A stretch of DNA of 64,000 nt from Nocardioides sp. 503 (GTDB lineage Bacteria; Actinomycetota; Actinomycetes; Propionibacteriales; Nocardioidaceae): assembly GCF_004522095.1 (NCBI RefSeq), contig NZ_SPUI01000004.1, forward strand, positions 558,001 to 622,000. The letters are read 5' to 3'. Shown here in pieces: positions 51,321 through 59,854 of the stretch. Numbering within the stretch: the stretch's first letter is position 1; every line of letters starts with the position of its first letter. The notes under the pieces were generated by a model that worked only from the letters and a program-made list of their open reading frames with translations, ran no database searches and had not been told where the DNA came from. A program made the position numbers and the translations under genes.

Positions 51321-52138
51321 AGCACCCGCCGCGAGGCGCGCGCCACAACGTCCTGGTAGCGCGAGCCGAGCAGCTTGGCGCCCGTGTGGAGGGCGTGGGC
51401 GTCCCAGCCGACCAGCACTCGCGCCTTGTTGCGCAGGATGCCCTTGACGATGATCGAGGCGGCCTTCTCGGGCGTCATCTTGGCCAGCTTCTCGTCGAAG
51501 AGCTTGGCGTTGGACTGCTGGTCCTCGGCGAGGGCGGAGCGGGCGTTGCGGGCGATCGCGGTCTTGATGCCGCCCGGGTGCACCGCCGTCACACCGACGG
51601 GGTGGCCGGCCGCGAGCATCTCCTCGCGCAGCGCCTCGGTGAGCCCGCGCACGGCGTACTTGGTGGCGTTGTAGGCGCTCTGGCCCGGCATCGAGACCAG
51701 CCCGAAGAGGGAGGAGAGGTTGACGACGTGGCCGTCGCCGGAGGCGATGAGGTGGGGGAGGAACTCCTTGGTGCCGTGGACGACGCCCCAGAAGTTGATC
51801 CCGACGATCCACTCCATGTCGTCGTAGTCGAGGTCGGCGAGGTTGCCGGCCAGCGCGACGCCGGCGTTGTTGATCACGACGTTGACGCGGCCGAAGTGCT
51901 CGACCACCGCGACGGCGTACGCCGCGAAGGCCTCGCGGTCGGCGACGTCGAGCCGGTCGCTGCGCACCTCGGCGGCACCGGCCGCCTTCACCTGGGCGAC
52001 GGTCGCGGCGAGCCCGGCCTCGTCCACGTCGGACAAGGCCAGCAGCGAGCCGCGCCCGGCCAGGTCGAGGGCCAGCGCGCGTCCGATGCCGGACCCGGCG
52101 CCGGTGATGACGACGACCTTGCCGTCCAGGTTCCTCAT
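51317..52138 (-). CDS. Short-chain dehydrogenase/reductase, in a monooxygenase operon
   Basis: A 273-residue SDR with VVVITGAGSGIGRALA near 8-23, VNVVINNAGVA near 85-95, and the catalytic Ser-Tyr-Lys in NLSSLFG and QSAYNATKYAVRG near 140-165. The C-terminal helix-rich part (KMTPEKAASIIVKGILRNK) resembles membrane-associated SDRs. The ATG overlaps the BVMO-like gene stop (ATGA). The operon BVMO - SDR - DUF402, divergent from tetR, may oxidise a ketone or alcohol such as a cyclic terpene or steroid (inference). Confidence 0.92.
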   Translation of the reverse strand: MRNLDGKVVVITGAGSGIGRALALDLAGRGSLLALSDVDEAGLAATVAQVKAAGAAEVRSDRLDVADREAFAAYAVAVVEHFGRVNVVINNAGVALAGNLADLDYDDMEWIVGINFWGVVHGTKEFLPHLIASGDGHVVNLSSLFGLVSMPGQSAYNATKYAVRGLTEALREEMLAAGHPVGVTAVHPGGIKTAIARNARSALAEDQQSNAKLFDEKLAKMTPEKAASIIVKGILRNKARVLVGWDAHALHTGAKLLGSRYQDVVARASRRVL

Positions 52139-53589
52139 GAGTAGGCCTCCATGTCGAAGGACGCCAGGCGGCGTCGGAAGTCCGCGGTGGACCGCGGCCA
52201 CAGGGTGGTGTTGCGTCCGTGCTCGTCGAGGTACCAGCTCTGGCAGCCTCCGGTCGTCCAGACCGTGCGCCGCATCCGCCGCTGCAGGGACCGGTTCCAG
52301 GCCGCGGTGGCGTCGGCGCGCGGCTCGACGGCGGCGAGGCCGCGGCGACGCACGGTCCGGATCGCGTCGCGCACGTAGGCCACCTGTGACTCGATCATGA
52401 AGATCATGCTCGTGTGGCCCTGCCCGGTGTTGGGGCCGACCAGCAGGAAGAGGTTGGGGAAGTCCGGCACCGTCGTGCCCTTGTACGCCGCCATGCCGGT
52501 CTGCTCCCACCTCTCGGCGAGCGTGTGGCCGGTGCGCCCCCGCAGGTGGTGGGCGATCGGCAGGTCGGTGGTGTGGAAGCCGGTCGCCACGACCAGCACG
52601 TCGATCTCGCGCTCGGTGCCGTCCTCGGTGACGACGGCCGTGCCGGTGACCTTGGCGATCGGGTCGGTGACCAGCTCGGTGTTGTCGGCGGCGAGCGCGG
52701 GGTAGTAGGTGTTGGAGCGCAGCACACGCTTGCAGCCGAACTCGAACGTCGGCCGGACCTTCTCGCGCAGGACGGGGTCGGCGATGCCCTTGTCGATGTT
52801 CTTCAGCGCCAGGACCTTGGCCGGGGCCGCGATCTTGGGCTGCAGCGTGAAGGCCGGCACGTAGGCCTCGTGGGACCAGTAGAGGCCGGTGCGGTAGAGC
52901 CGGCGCAGTCCCGGGACGCGGCGCAGTGCGGCCCGCTCCAGGCGGGAGTAGGGGCGGTCGTTGCGCGGGATCACCCACGGCGCGGTGCGCTGGTAGACGT
53001 CGAGGTGGCCGGCGACGCGCTGGAGCTCGGGGACGATCTGGATGGCCGAGGCGCCGGTGCCGATCACGGCGACCCGCTTGCCGGTGAGGTCGACGTCGTG
53101 GTTCCAGCGCGCGGAGTGGAAGACCTCGCCATGGAAGCCCTCCAGGCCCTCCAGGTCCGGCAGCTTGGGCTCCTCGAGCGCGCCGGCCCCGACGATCAGG
53201 AAGCGCGCCGACCAGACCCCGCGCGGCGTCGTGACCGTCCAGCGCTGCGCGGCGTCGTCCCAGGCGGCGTCGGTCAGCGGGGCGTCGAACTCGAAGCGGT
53301 CCAGCGTGCCGGACTCGGCCGCGACCTGCTGGACGTAGGCCTGGATCTCGGGCTGGGGGGAGTAGCTGTTGGACCAGTCGTAGCCGGCGAAGGAGAACGA
53401 GTAGAGCTGGCTCGGGACGTCGCAGGTGGCGCCGGGGTAGGTGTTGTCGCGCCAGGTGCCGCCGACGTCGCTGCCCTTCTCGAGCACCACGAAGTCGGTC
53501 TCACCGTCCTCCTGGAGCTTGATCGCGGCGCACAGCCCGGCGAAGCCGGAGCCGACGATCACGTGGTCGACGAGGCGGGGGGTGGTCAT
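52135..53589 (-). CDS. Flavin-dependent monooxygenase, Baeyer-Villiger type
   Basis: A 484-residue FAD/NADPH monooxygenase. First Rossmann: VIVGSGFAGLCAAIKL near 10-25. GTWRDNTYPGATCDVPSQLY near 44-63 is typical. The BVMO fingerprint FxGxxxHxxxW is met by FHGEVFHSARW near 153-163. Second Rossmann: VAVIGTGASAIQI near 173. It inserts oxygen next to a ketone or oxidises a heteroatom. It is first in an operon with an SDR, divergent from a TetR gene that probably represses it; a TATTGA-N7-TCAATA dyad lies between. Confidence 0.94.
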   Translation of the reverse strand: MTTPRLVDHVIVGSGFAGLCAAIKLQEDGETDFVVLEKGSDVGGTWRDNTYPGATCDVPSQLYSFSFAGYDWSNSYSPQPEIQAYVQQVAAESGTLDRFEFDAPLTDAAWDDAAQRWTVTTPRGVWSARFLIVGAGALEEPKLPDLEGLEGFHGEVFHSARWNHDVDLTGKRVAVIGTGASAIQIVPELQRVAGHLDVYQRTAPWVIPRNDRPYSRLERAALRRVPGLRRLYRTGLYWSHEAYVPAFTLQPKIAAPAKVLALKNIDKGIADPVLREKVRPTFEFGCKRVLRSNTYYPALAADNTELVTDPIAKVTGTAVVTEDGTEREIDVLVVATGFHTTDLPIAHHLRGRTGHTLAERWEQTGMAAYKGTTVPDFPNLFLLVGPNTGQGHTSMIFMIESQVAYVRDAIRTVRRRGLAAVEPRADATAAWNRSLQRRMRRTVWTTGGCQSWYLDEHGRNTTLWPRSTADFRRRLASFDMEAYS

Positions 53590-53608
53590 GCGGTGACGGT
53601 ATTGCCCT

Positions 53609-53627
53609 TATTGAATGAGTGTCAATA
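53609..53627. promoter_or_regulatory. Candidate TetR operator between BVMO operon and tetR
   Basis: TATTGA-ATGAGTG-TCAATA is a 19-base dyad with perfect six-base arms. It lies 20 bases from the BVMO start and 11 from the tetR GTG, so a protein bound here would block both promoters. The gap is only 48 bases, leaving little room for other control sites. Confidence 0.65.
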
Positions 53628-53637
53628 GAATGTCCCT

Positions 53638-54234
53638 GTGACGGCACCCGCACGGACCCGGCTCTCGCCCGAGGAGCGCCGCTCCCAGCTCCTCGACCTG
53701 GGCGTGCGCCTGCTCGCGACCCGGTCCCTCGAGGAGCTCTCGATCGACATGCTGGCCGAGGAGGCCGGCATCTCGCGCGGGCTGCTCTACCACTACTTCG
53801 GCAGCAAGCACGCCTTCCACGAGGCCGTCGTACGCCGCGCGGCCGACGACCTGATCGCCCAGACCGCCCCGCCCGGCGACGGCGAGCCGCTGGAGCGCCT
53901 GCTGGTCTCGGTCACGGCCTACGTCGACTACGTGGACGCCAACTACGAGGGCTACCTCTCGCTGGTCAAGGGCGCGGCCGGCAACGACACGCTGCGCGAG
54001 ATCTACGAGGAGGCGCGCGCCGCGCTCACCGACCGGATCTTCCGCGAGGACGCCCAGGGCCAGATCATCACCGACACCGCGACCAACCGGCTCGTGGTGC
54101 GCGGCTGGTCGGCCATGATCGAGGAGCTCGTGCTGTCCTGGCGCGCCGAGCCCGACGGCGTGGGCCGCGACCGGCTGATCGCCGTCATGGCGGCCTCGCT
54201 GCCCGCCATCGTCGGGGTCATACCGCCTGCGTGA
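53638..54234 (+). CDS. TetR-family transcriptional regulator
   Basis: A 198-residue regulator. The N-terminal HTH is RRSQLLDLGVRLLATRSLEEL...LAEEAGISRGLLYHYFGSKHAF near 14-61, the standard TetR form. The C-terminal ligand domain includes DYVDANYEGYLSLVKGAAG near 97-115. GTG start at 53638. It is divergent from the BVMO-SDR operon and probably represses it and itself. Its 3' end overlaps the convergent GT39 gene by 17 bases. Confidence 0.93.
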   Translation: MTAPARTRLSPEERRSQLLDLGVRLLATRSLEELSIDMLAEEAGISRGLLYHYFGSKHAFHEAVVRRAADDLIAQTAPPGDGEPLERLLVSVTAYVDYVDANYEGYLSLVKGAAGNDTLREIYEEARAALTDRIFREDAQGQIITDTATNRLVVRGWSAMIEELVLSWRAEPDGVGRDRLIAVMAASLPAIVGVIPPA

Positions 54235-56149
54235 GGTCGTAGACGGTCACCCCGTCGACGGTCTGCGCGGCGTACGTCGCGGCGACCCACGCGCTGATCT
54301 CGGAGGCCGCCTGTGAGCCGCCGTCCTGACCGCCCATCCCCATCCCGGCGCCCATCCCACCGCCGGCGATGAAGTAGTGGATCTCGCCCTCGGCGACGTG
54401 CTCCTGGAACTGCGCCAGCGTCGGGCTCGGGTCGCTGCCGTTGAACCCGCCGACCGGCATCACCGAGCGCTCGGTGGCCAGCTGGTAGCCGGCGGCGGTG
54501 TTGGCACCCACCGCGGCCGCGACCCACGTGTAGGAGTTCGCGTCGTCCAGCAGCAGGTCGGTCAGCGCGTCCGTGGACGTGCTGCCGTCGAGCAGGCCGC
54601 CCGCGCCGCCCATCCCACCTCGGCCGCCCATGCCGCCCATGCCGCCGCCGGTGCTGGGTCCGGCGGTGGGGATGGAGCCGGTGTGGGCGGTGCCCACGGT
54701 CGCCAGCGAGTACGCCGCCGGCCCGGTCAGCGCGGCGAGCAGCGCGGCAGCCGCGACGACCGCGGCGACGCGACGCGGGAGGTGCCGCACGCCGACGACC
54801 ATCAGTGCGGCGGCCAGACCGACCGTGGCGACGACGTAGCGCAGCCACGGCAGCCAGTCGGGGGTCCGGTCGAGCAGGAAGAACGCCCACGCGCTGGTGA
54901 GCGCCGTCGCGACGCCGAGGGTGGCGCTCACGGCCACGGACTCACGGCGCTGCCACAACCCCCAGGCGCCGGTGCCGACGAGTGCGCCGATCGCGGGAGC
55001 CAGCGCGACGGTGTAGTAGGCGTGGTAGATCCCGGCCATGAAGCTGAACGTCAGCAGCGTGACGACCAGCCACGTGAGCCACAGCGTCAGCGAGGCCCGG
55101 GTCGTGCGGCTGCCCCGGCGCGTGAGCCACAGCGCGGCGACGCCCAGGACCAGGGCGGCCGGGACCAGCCAGGCGACCTGACCGCCGTTCTCGGAGCCGA
55201 ACATCCGCAGGATGCCGGTCGAGCCCCAGCCGCCACCGCCGCCGACCGAGCCGGTCTCCTCGCCGGTGAGGCGGCCCAGGCCGTTGTAGCCCAGGGTCAG
55301 CTCGAGGATCGAGTCGTCCTGCGAGCCGCCGATGTAGGGCCGCGACCCGGCGGGCCACAGCTCCACGATCGCGACGTACCAGGCGGTGCTGGCGACCACG
55401 GCCACCAGTGCCACCAGCAGGTGGCCGAGCCGCCGCCACAGCGGTGCGGCGGCGAAGAGCCCGTAGGCCAGCGCGAGCGCCGGCAGCACCAGGAACGACT
55501 GCAGCATCTTGGTCAGGAACGCCAGCCCGACCAGGGCGCCGCCGAGCGCGAGCCAGCGCACCGGGTGCCCGCCCTCGACCGCGCGCAGGGTGGCGTAGGC
55601 GGCGCCGACCATGAGCAGCACCAGCAGCGCGTCGGGGTTGTTGAAGCGGAACATCAGCGCCGCGACCGGCGTCAGCGCGAGCGTGGCCCCGGCCAGGATC
55701 CCGGCCCACGCCGACCCGGTCGTACGGCGGACGGTCGCGGTCAGCAGGGCGACGGTCGCGACCCCGGCGAGCGCCTGCGGCACCAGGAGGCTCCACGAGG
55801 ACAGCCCGAAGACCCGCACCGACAGCGCCATCGGCCACAGCGCGAGCGGCGGCTTGTCGACGGTGATCGACCCGGCCGCGTCGGAGGCCCCGAAGAACAT
55901 CGCGCTCCACGACTCCGACCCGGCCTGCGCGGCCGCGGAGTAGAACGCGTTGGCGTAGCCGGACGCGCCCAGTCCCCACAGGTAGAGCACGGCGGTCGCG
56001 ACCAGCAGCCCGACGTACGCGCCGCGCTCGGCGCCGAGCCCCCGCAACCGCCGGAGTCGTCGCGACGGAGAGGTGGGGGAGGAGGAGGTGGATCCGGAGG
56101 CAGCAGTGGGAGCGGAGGCCTCAGCGGGCGCCGTGATCGTCATGCCCAC
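54218..56149 (-). CDS. GT39/ArnT-like membrane glycosyltransferase with Gly/Met-rich segment
   Basis: A 643-residue polytopic protein with about 12 spans. GYANAFYSAAAQAGSESW near 64-81 and TVDKPPLALWPMALSVRVFG near 96-115 are the catalytic-loop blocks of the PMT/ArnT (GT39/GT83) family, which moves sugars from lipid-phosphate carriers outside the membrane. FRFNNPDALLVLLM near 165 is also typical. After the last span comes GGGMGGMGGRGGMGG near 512-526 and a folded tail with a second Gly/Met run. Relatives often lie beside two-component systems, as here 1.5 kb away. Confidence 0.9.
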   Translation of the reverse strand: MGMTITAPAEASAPTAASGSTSSSPTSPSRRLRRLRGLGAERGAYVGLLVATAVLYLWGLGASGYANAFYSAAAQAGSESWSAMFFGASDAAGSITVDKPPLALWPMALSVRVFGLSSWSLLVPQALAGVATVALLTATVRRTTGSAWAGILAGATLALTPVAALMFRFNNPDALLVLLMVGAAYATLRAVEGGHPVRWLALGGALVGLAFLTKMLQSFLVLPALALAYGLFAAAPLWRRLGHLLVALVAVVASTAWYVAIVELWPAGSRPYIGGSQDDSILELTLGYNGLGRLTGEETGSVGGGGGWGSTGILRMFGSENGGQVAWLVPAALVLGVAALWLTRRGSRTTRASLTLWLTWLVVTLLTFSFMAGIYHAYYTVALAPAIGALVGTGAWGLWQRRESVAVSATLGVATALTSAWAFFLLDRTPDWLPWLRYVVATVGLAAALMVVGVRHLPRRVAAVVAAAALLAALTGPAAYSLATVGTAHTGSIPTAGPSTGGGMGGMGGRGGMGGAGGLLDGSTSTDALTDLLLDDANSYTWVAAAVGANTAAGYQLATERSVMPVGGFNGSDPSPTLAQFQEHVAEGEIHYFIAGGGMGAGMGMGGQDGGSQAASEISAWVAATYAAQTVDGVTVYDLTQAV

Positions 56150-56210
56150 GACCCTCGCGCCGCCGCCTGAGCCACCCCCCAGCCCGACCTGTCAGTCACC
56201 TGTGGATAAC

Positions 56211-56219
56211 CGCCGCGCC
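56211..56219 (-). promoter_or_regulatory. Perfect DnaA-box sequence upstream of the GT39 gene
   Basis: TGTGGATAA is the complement of the consensus TTATCCACA, 62-70 bases before the GT39 start. A single isolated match may be chance, and I give it little weight. Confidence 0.3.
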
Positions 56220-56223
56220 CCGA

Positions 56224-56282
56224 TAGTCCCTAACAATTTCGTGGTCGAACGTCGCCGGAGACCACGAAATCGTTAGGGACTA
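56224..56282. terminator. Long palindrome downstream of rocD
   Basis: A 22-base left arm starting TAGTCCCTAAC and ending TTTCGTGGT pairs with a right arm ending GTTAGGGACTA, with one mismatch (A/C), across a 15-base GC-rich loop. It begins 16 bases past the rocD stop. It is AT-richer than its surroundings. It may be a terminator or a REP-like element. Confidence 0.75.
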
Positions 56283-56297
56283 CCCCGGCGGGCCGGG

Positions 56298-57524
56298 TCA
56301 GGCGGAGGCGGAGACGACGGCCGCGAGCTGGTCGAGGCCCCAGGAGAGGTCCTCGGCGGAGATGACGAGCGGGGGTGCGAGGCGGATCGTGGAGCCGTGG
56401 GTGTCCTTGGCGAGGACGCCGCGGGCCATGAGGGCCTCGCAGACCTCGCGGCCGGTGCCGACCGAGGGGTCGATGTCGACGCCGGCCCACAGGCCGCGCA
56501 CGCGGACGCCGACGACGCCGTGGCCGATCATCGACTCGAGCCGCTCGCGCAGCAGGACCGAGAGCTCCTCGGCGCGGCGCTGGAAGTCGCCGGTGGCGAG
56601 CATGTCGACGACCGTGTGGCCCACGGCGCAGGCCAGCGGGTTGCCGCCGAACGTCGAGCCGTGCTGGCCGGGCTTGAGCACGCCGAGCACGTCGCGGTCG
56701 GCCACGATCGCCGAGACCGGCACGATGCCGCCGCCGAGGGCCTTGCCGAGGATGTAGATGTCGGGGACGACGCCCTCGTGGTCGCACGCGAAGGTGCGGC
56801 CGGTGCGGCCCAGGCCGGCCTGGATCTCGTCGGCGGCGAAGAGCACGTTCTCCCGCGTGCAGGCCTCGCGGACGCCGCGCAGGTAGCCCTCGGGCGGGAT
56901 GACGACGCCGCCCTCGCCCTGGATCGGCTCGATGAGGACGGCGACGGTGGTGTCGTCGATGGCCGCCTCGAGAGCGGCGAGGTCGCCGTAGGGCACGGTG
57001 ACGAAGCCGGGCGCGAACGGGCCGAAGCCGTCGCGGGCGTCGGGGTCGTCGGAGAAGCCGACGATGGTGGTGGTGCGGCCGTGGAAGTTGCCGGACGCCA
57101 CGATGATCGTCGCCCGGTCGGCGGGCACGCCCTTGACCTCGTAGCCCCACTTGCGGGCGACCTTGATCGCGGTCTCGACGGCCTCGGCGCCGGTGTTCAT
57201 CGGGAGCACGAGCTCCTTGCCGCACAGGTCGCCCAGGGCGGCGCAGAAGTCGGCGAACTGGTCGTGGACAAACGCCCGGCTGGTCAGCGTGAGCTTGTCC
57301 AGCTGCGCGTGGGCGGCGGCGACGAGCGCGGGGTGGCTGTGCCCGAAGTTCAGCGCGGAGTAGCCGGCCAGCAGGTCCAGGAAGCGGCCGCCGTCGACGT
57401 CGGTCATCCAGGCGCCCTCGGCGTGCGCGACCACGACGGGCAGGGGGTGGTAGTTGTGCGCCGTGCGCTCCTCGGCGCGCGCGAACTCCGCTGCGTTGGT
57501 GGCGGGCAGGTCGGTCAGCGTCAT
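56298..57524 (-). CDS. rocD: Ornithine--oxo-acid aminotransferase
   Basis: A 408-residue PLP enzyme of class III that turns ornithine into glutamate semialdehyde in arginine breakdown. Seen: GGRFLDLLAGYSALNFGHSHP near 45-65, NTGAEAVETAIKVARKWGY near 110-128, GNFHGRT near 145, EPIQGEGGVVIP near 199-210, ADEIQAGLGRTG near 231-242 (PLP-contact Asp232), the Schiff-base Lys261 in ILGKALGGG, and HGSTFGGNPLAC near 282. This set, with Tyr in GYSAL, fits OAT rather than ArgD. A perfect 19-base palindrome lies upstream and a long palindrome after the stop. Confidence 0.93.
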   Translation of the reverse strand: MTLTDLPATNAAEFARAEERTAHNYHPLPVVVAHAEGAWMTDVDGGRFLDLLAGYSALNFGHSHPALVAAAHAQLDKLTLTSRAFVHDQFADFCAALGDLCGKELVLPMNTGAEAVETAIKVARKWGYEVKGVPADRATIIVASGNFHGRTTTIVGFSDDPDARDGFGPFAPGFVTVPYGDLAALEAAIDDTTVAVLIEPIQGEGGVVIPPEGYLRGVREACTRENVLFAADEIQAGLGRTGRTFACDHEGVVPDIYILGKALGGGIVPVSAIVADRDVLGVLKPGQHGSTFGGNPLACAVGHTVVDMLATGDFQRRAEELSVLLRERLESMIGHGVVGVRVRGLWAGVDIDPSVGTGREVCEALMARGVLAKDTHGSTIRLAPPLVISAEDLSWGLDQLAAVVSASA

Positions 57525-57576
57525 CGGGCACTCCTCGTGGTTCCGGGCCGGGGACCGGTCCGTGGTTCAGCGGGTC

Positions 57577-57595
57577 AGGATTGTCAGACAATCCT
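57577..57595. promoter_or_regulatory. Perfect 19-base palindrome upstream of rocD
   Basis: AGGATTGTC-A-GACAATCCT is a perfect dyad 53-71 bases before the rocD ATG and 10 bases after the histidine-kinase stop. The inner TTGTCAGACAA fits the GT-N3-AC form of many GntR-type operators, but no GntR or Lrp gene is adjacent, so the binding protein is elsewhere. Confidence 0.65.
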
Positions 57596-57605
57596 CACGA
57601 GGAGC

Positions 57606-58997
57606 CTAGCGCAGGTCCACCCGGAAGCGCGTCTCGCCGGGCTCGCTGGACAGCCGTACGGCGCCGCCGTGCGCCACCACGATCGCCTTCACCAGCGCCA
57701 GGCCGAGCCCCACCCCGCCCTCCCGGTGGCGCGCGGCGTCGCCGCGGGCGAAGCGCTCGAACGCGTGCGCGACCAGCCCCGGTGCGAAGCCCGGCCCGTC
57801 GTCGGCCACCTCGAAGCCCCGCTCGGTCAGCTGCACGGTGACGTGCGTGCCGGGCGGGGTGTGCTTGCGCGCGTTGGTCAGCAGGTTGGTCACGACCTGG
57901 TGCAGCGCCTGCTCGTCGCCCACGACCTCCACGGCCTCCTCGGCGAGCTCGAGCGACCACCGGTGGTCGGGCGCCACCACCCGGGCGTCCTCGACGGCCT
58001 CCAGCAGCAGCCGGGTCAGGTCCACGGGCTCACGGGCCAGGGGGCGGCCGGCGTCGAGGCGCGCGAGCAGCAGCAGGTCCTCCACGAGGCGGGTCATGCG
58101 CGCCGACTCCTCCTCGACCTTGGCCAGCGCCGCGGCCGCGGCCTCGGGGTCGCCGGGATGGCGGCGGGCCAGCTCGGCGTAGCCGACGATCGTGGTCAAC
58201 GGCGTGCGCAGCTCGTGGGAGGCGTCGGCGACGAACTGGCGCACCTGCTGCTCGCTGCGGTGCCGCGCGTCCAGCGACGACTCCACGTGCGAGAGCAGGG
58301 TGTTGAGCGCCGCGCCGACCTGGCCCACCTCGGTGCGCTCGTCGGTCAGGTGCGCGGGCACCCGCTCGGTGACGCCGACCTCCCCGGACGACAGCGGCAG
58401 CGCGGCCACGGTGTGCGCGGTCTCGGCCACCTCGGTCAGCGGTCGCAGCTGGCGGCGTACGACGGTCGAGGCCAGCGCGGCGGTGGTCACCAGGGCCAGC
58501 AGGGTCAGCAGCAGCTCCCAGCGCACCACCGAGGCGACCGCGTCGTCGACCGGACCGGTCGGCAGCCCGGTCACCAACGGGCCGTCGACGACGACCCGGT
58601 AGGTGCCGTGGTCCGGGATCTCGACCGTGTGGGCCTGCCCGTCGGCCGCGACGTCGCCCAGCGCGGCGAGGGCGTCGCTGGAGAGCTGCTCGCTCTGTCC
58701 CAGCTGCTCGTCGAGGATCTCGCCCCGGTCGTTCGCGGGGCTCGCCACGAGGGTGCCGGGCTCCTGGTTGCCGAAGGGTCCCCGTGGCTCCTCGCCGGGC
58801 ACCGGCCGCGCCCCGTCGCGCAGGCCGGGACCGTCGCCCGCGCGCCGGGCCGACGACAGCACCTTGTCGTCCAGCTGGCCGTAGAGGTAGCCGCGCATCG
58901 CGAGCGCGGTGGCGCCACTGACCAGCAGCGCCGACACCGCGACCAGCGCGACGGTGGTCACGACCAGGCGCGAGGCCAGCGAGCGGGGGAGCCTCAT
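57606..58997 (-). CDS. Sensor histidine kinase
   Basis: A 463-residue two-component kinase. TM1 near 10-33, a periplasmic sensor loop of about 120 residues (35-155) without a known domain, TM2 near 158-180, HAMP near 181-240 (RRQLRPLTEVAETA), HisKA with FVADASHELRTPLTTI and phospho-acceptor His261, and HATPase with the N-box NLLTNARKHTPPG near 369 and G-boxes DDGPGFAPG and GVGLGLALVKAIV. The ATG overlaps the response-regulator stop (ATGA). The architecture is like MprB/CutS-type kinases of actinobacteria. Confidence 0.95.
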   Translation of the reverse strand: MRLPRSLASRLVVTTVALVAVSALLVSGATALAMRGYLYGQLDDKVLSSARRAGDGPGLRDGARPVPGEEPRGPFGNQEPGTLVASPANDRGEILDEQLGQSEQLSSDALAALGDVAADGQAHTVEIPDHGTYRVVVDGPLVTGLPTGPVDDAVASVVRWELLLTLLALVTTAALASTVVRRQLRPLTEVAETAHTVAALPLSSGEVGVTERVPAHLTDERTEVGQVGAALNTLLSHVESSLDARHRSEQQVRQFVADASHELRTPLTTIVGYAELARRHPGDPEAAAAALAKVEEESARMTRLVEDLLLLARLDAGRPLAREPVDLTRLLLEAVEDARVVAPDHRWSLELAEEAVEVVGDEQALHQVVTNLLTNARKHTPPGTHVTVQLTERGFEVADDGPGFAPGLVAHAFERFARGDAARHREGGVGLGLALVKAIVVAHGGAVRLSSEPGETRFRVDLR

Positions 58998-59725
58998 GTC
59001 GCCGGCTTCAGGACGTACCCGGCGCCGCGCATCGTGTGGATCATCGGCGTGTGGCCGGCGTCGACCTTCTTGCGCAGGTAGGAGATGTAGAGCTCCACGA
59101 CGTTGGCCTGGCCGCCGAAGTCGTAGTTCCAGACGCGGTCGAGGATCTGCGCCTTGCTCAGGACGCGGCGCGGGTTGCGCATCAGGAAGCGCAGCAGCTC
59201 GAACTCCGTCGCCGTCAGGCTGATCTCGGTGCCCGCGCGCCGTACCTCGTGGCTGTCCTCGTCGAGCTCGAGGTCGCCCACGACGATCACCGAGGACTCC
59301 TGGGCCTGCTGCGCGCCGGCGCGCCGCATCAGGGCCCGCAGCCGCGCGACGACCTCCTCGAGGGAGAACGGCTTGGTGACGTAGTCGTCGCCGCCGGCGG
59401 TCAGACCGGCGATGCGGTCCTCCACGGCGTCGCGGGCGGTGAGGAACAGGACAGGGACGGCCGGGTCGGCCGTGCGCATGCGGCGCAGCACCTCGAGCCC
59501 GTCGAAGTCCGGCAGCATCATGTCGAGCACGACGGCGTCTGGGCGCAGGTCCTTGGCGGCGGCGACCGCGCGGGCGCCGGTGTGGGCGGCCTCGACCTGC
59601 CAGCCCTCGTAGCGCAGCGCCATGCAGATGAGCTCGGCGATGTTGACCTCGTCGTCGACCACGAGCACGCGCAGCGGGGTGCCGTCGGGGCGGAGCAGGT
59701 CACGACTCGGGTCCGGGGGTGCCAT
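58994..59725 (-). CDS. OmpR-family response regulator
   Basis: A 243-residue regulator. Receiver domain about 19-130: LVVDDEVN with acidic pair near 24-25, phospho-acceptor Asp68 in VVLDMMLPDFDG, Thr in FLTARD near 96, Lys in YVTKPF near 117. C-terminal winged helix about 150-243: LTATEFELLRFLMRNPRRVLSK and VVELYISYLRKKVD, typical of OmpR/PhoB. The ATG at 59725 is chosen. It is co-transcribed with the kinase and divergent from a Pro/Gln/Gly-rich protein gene that may be a target. Confidence 0.95.
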   Translation of the reverse strand: MAPPDPSRDLLRPDGTPLRVLVVDDEVNIAELICMALRYEGWQVEAAHTGARAVAAAKDLRPDAVVLDMMLPDFDGLEVLRRMRTADPAVPVLFLTARDAVEDRIAGLTAGGDDYVTKPFSLEEVVARLRALMRRAGAQQAQESSVIVVGDLELDEDSHEVRRAGTEISLTATEFELLRFLMRNPRRVLSKAQILDRVWNYDFGGQANVVELYISYLRKKVDAGHTPMIHTMRGAGYVLKPAT

Positions 59726-59854
59726 GGGCACCACTGTGCCGCGCGGCGCTGTGCGTTTCCTGTGAGCGAGGTGTGGCGAGCCCGGGAGCCCGCTCACGCC
59801 CACCTCATCGGTCGGGCACAGCCTCCCCACAGCCTGCGTGCCGATGCTCGAACG

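Noticed and set aside
56211..56219. DnaA box as a replication-related site
   Set aside because: A single 9-base match with no cluster; no dnaA, dnaN or origin-like region is here.
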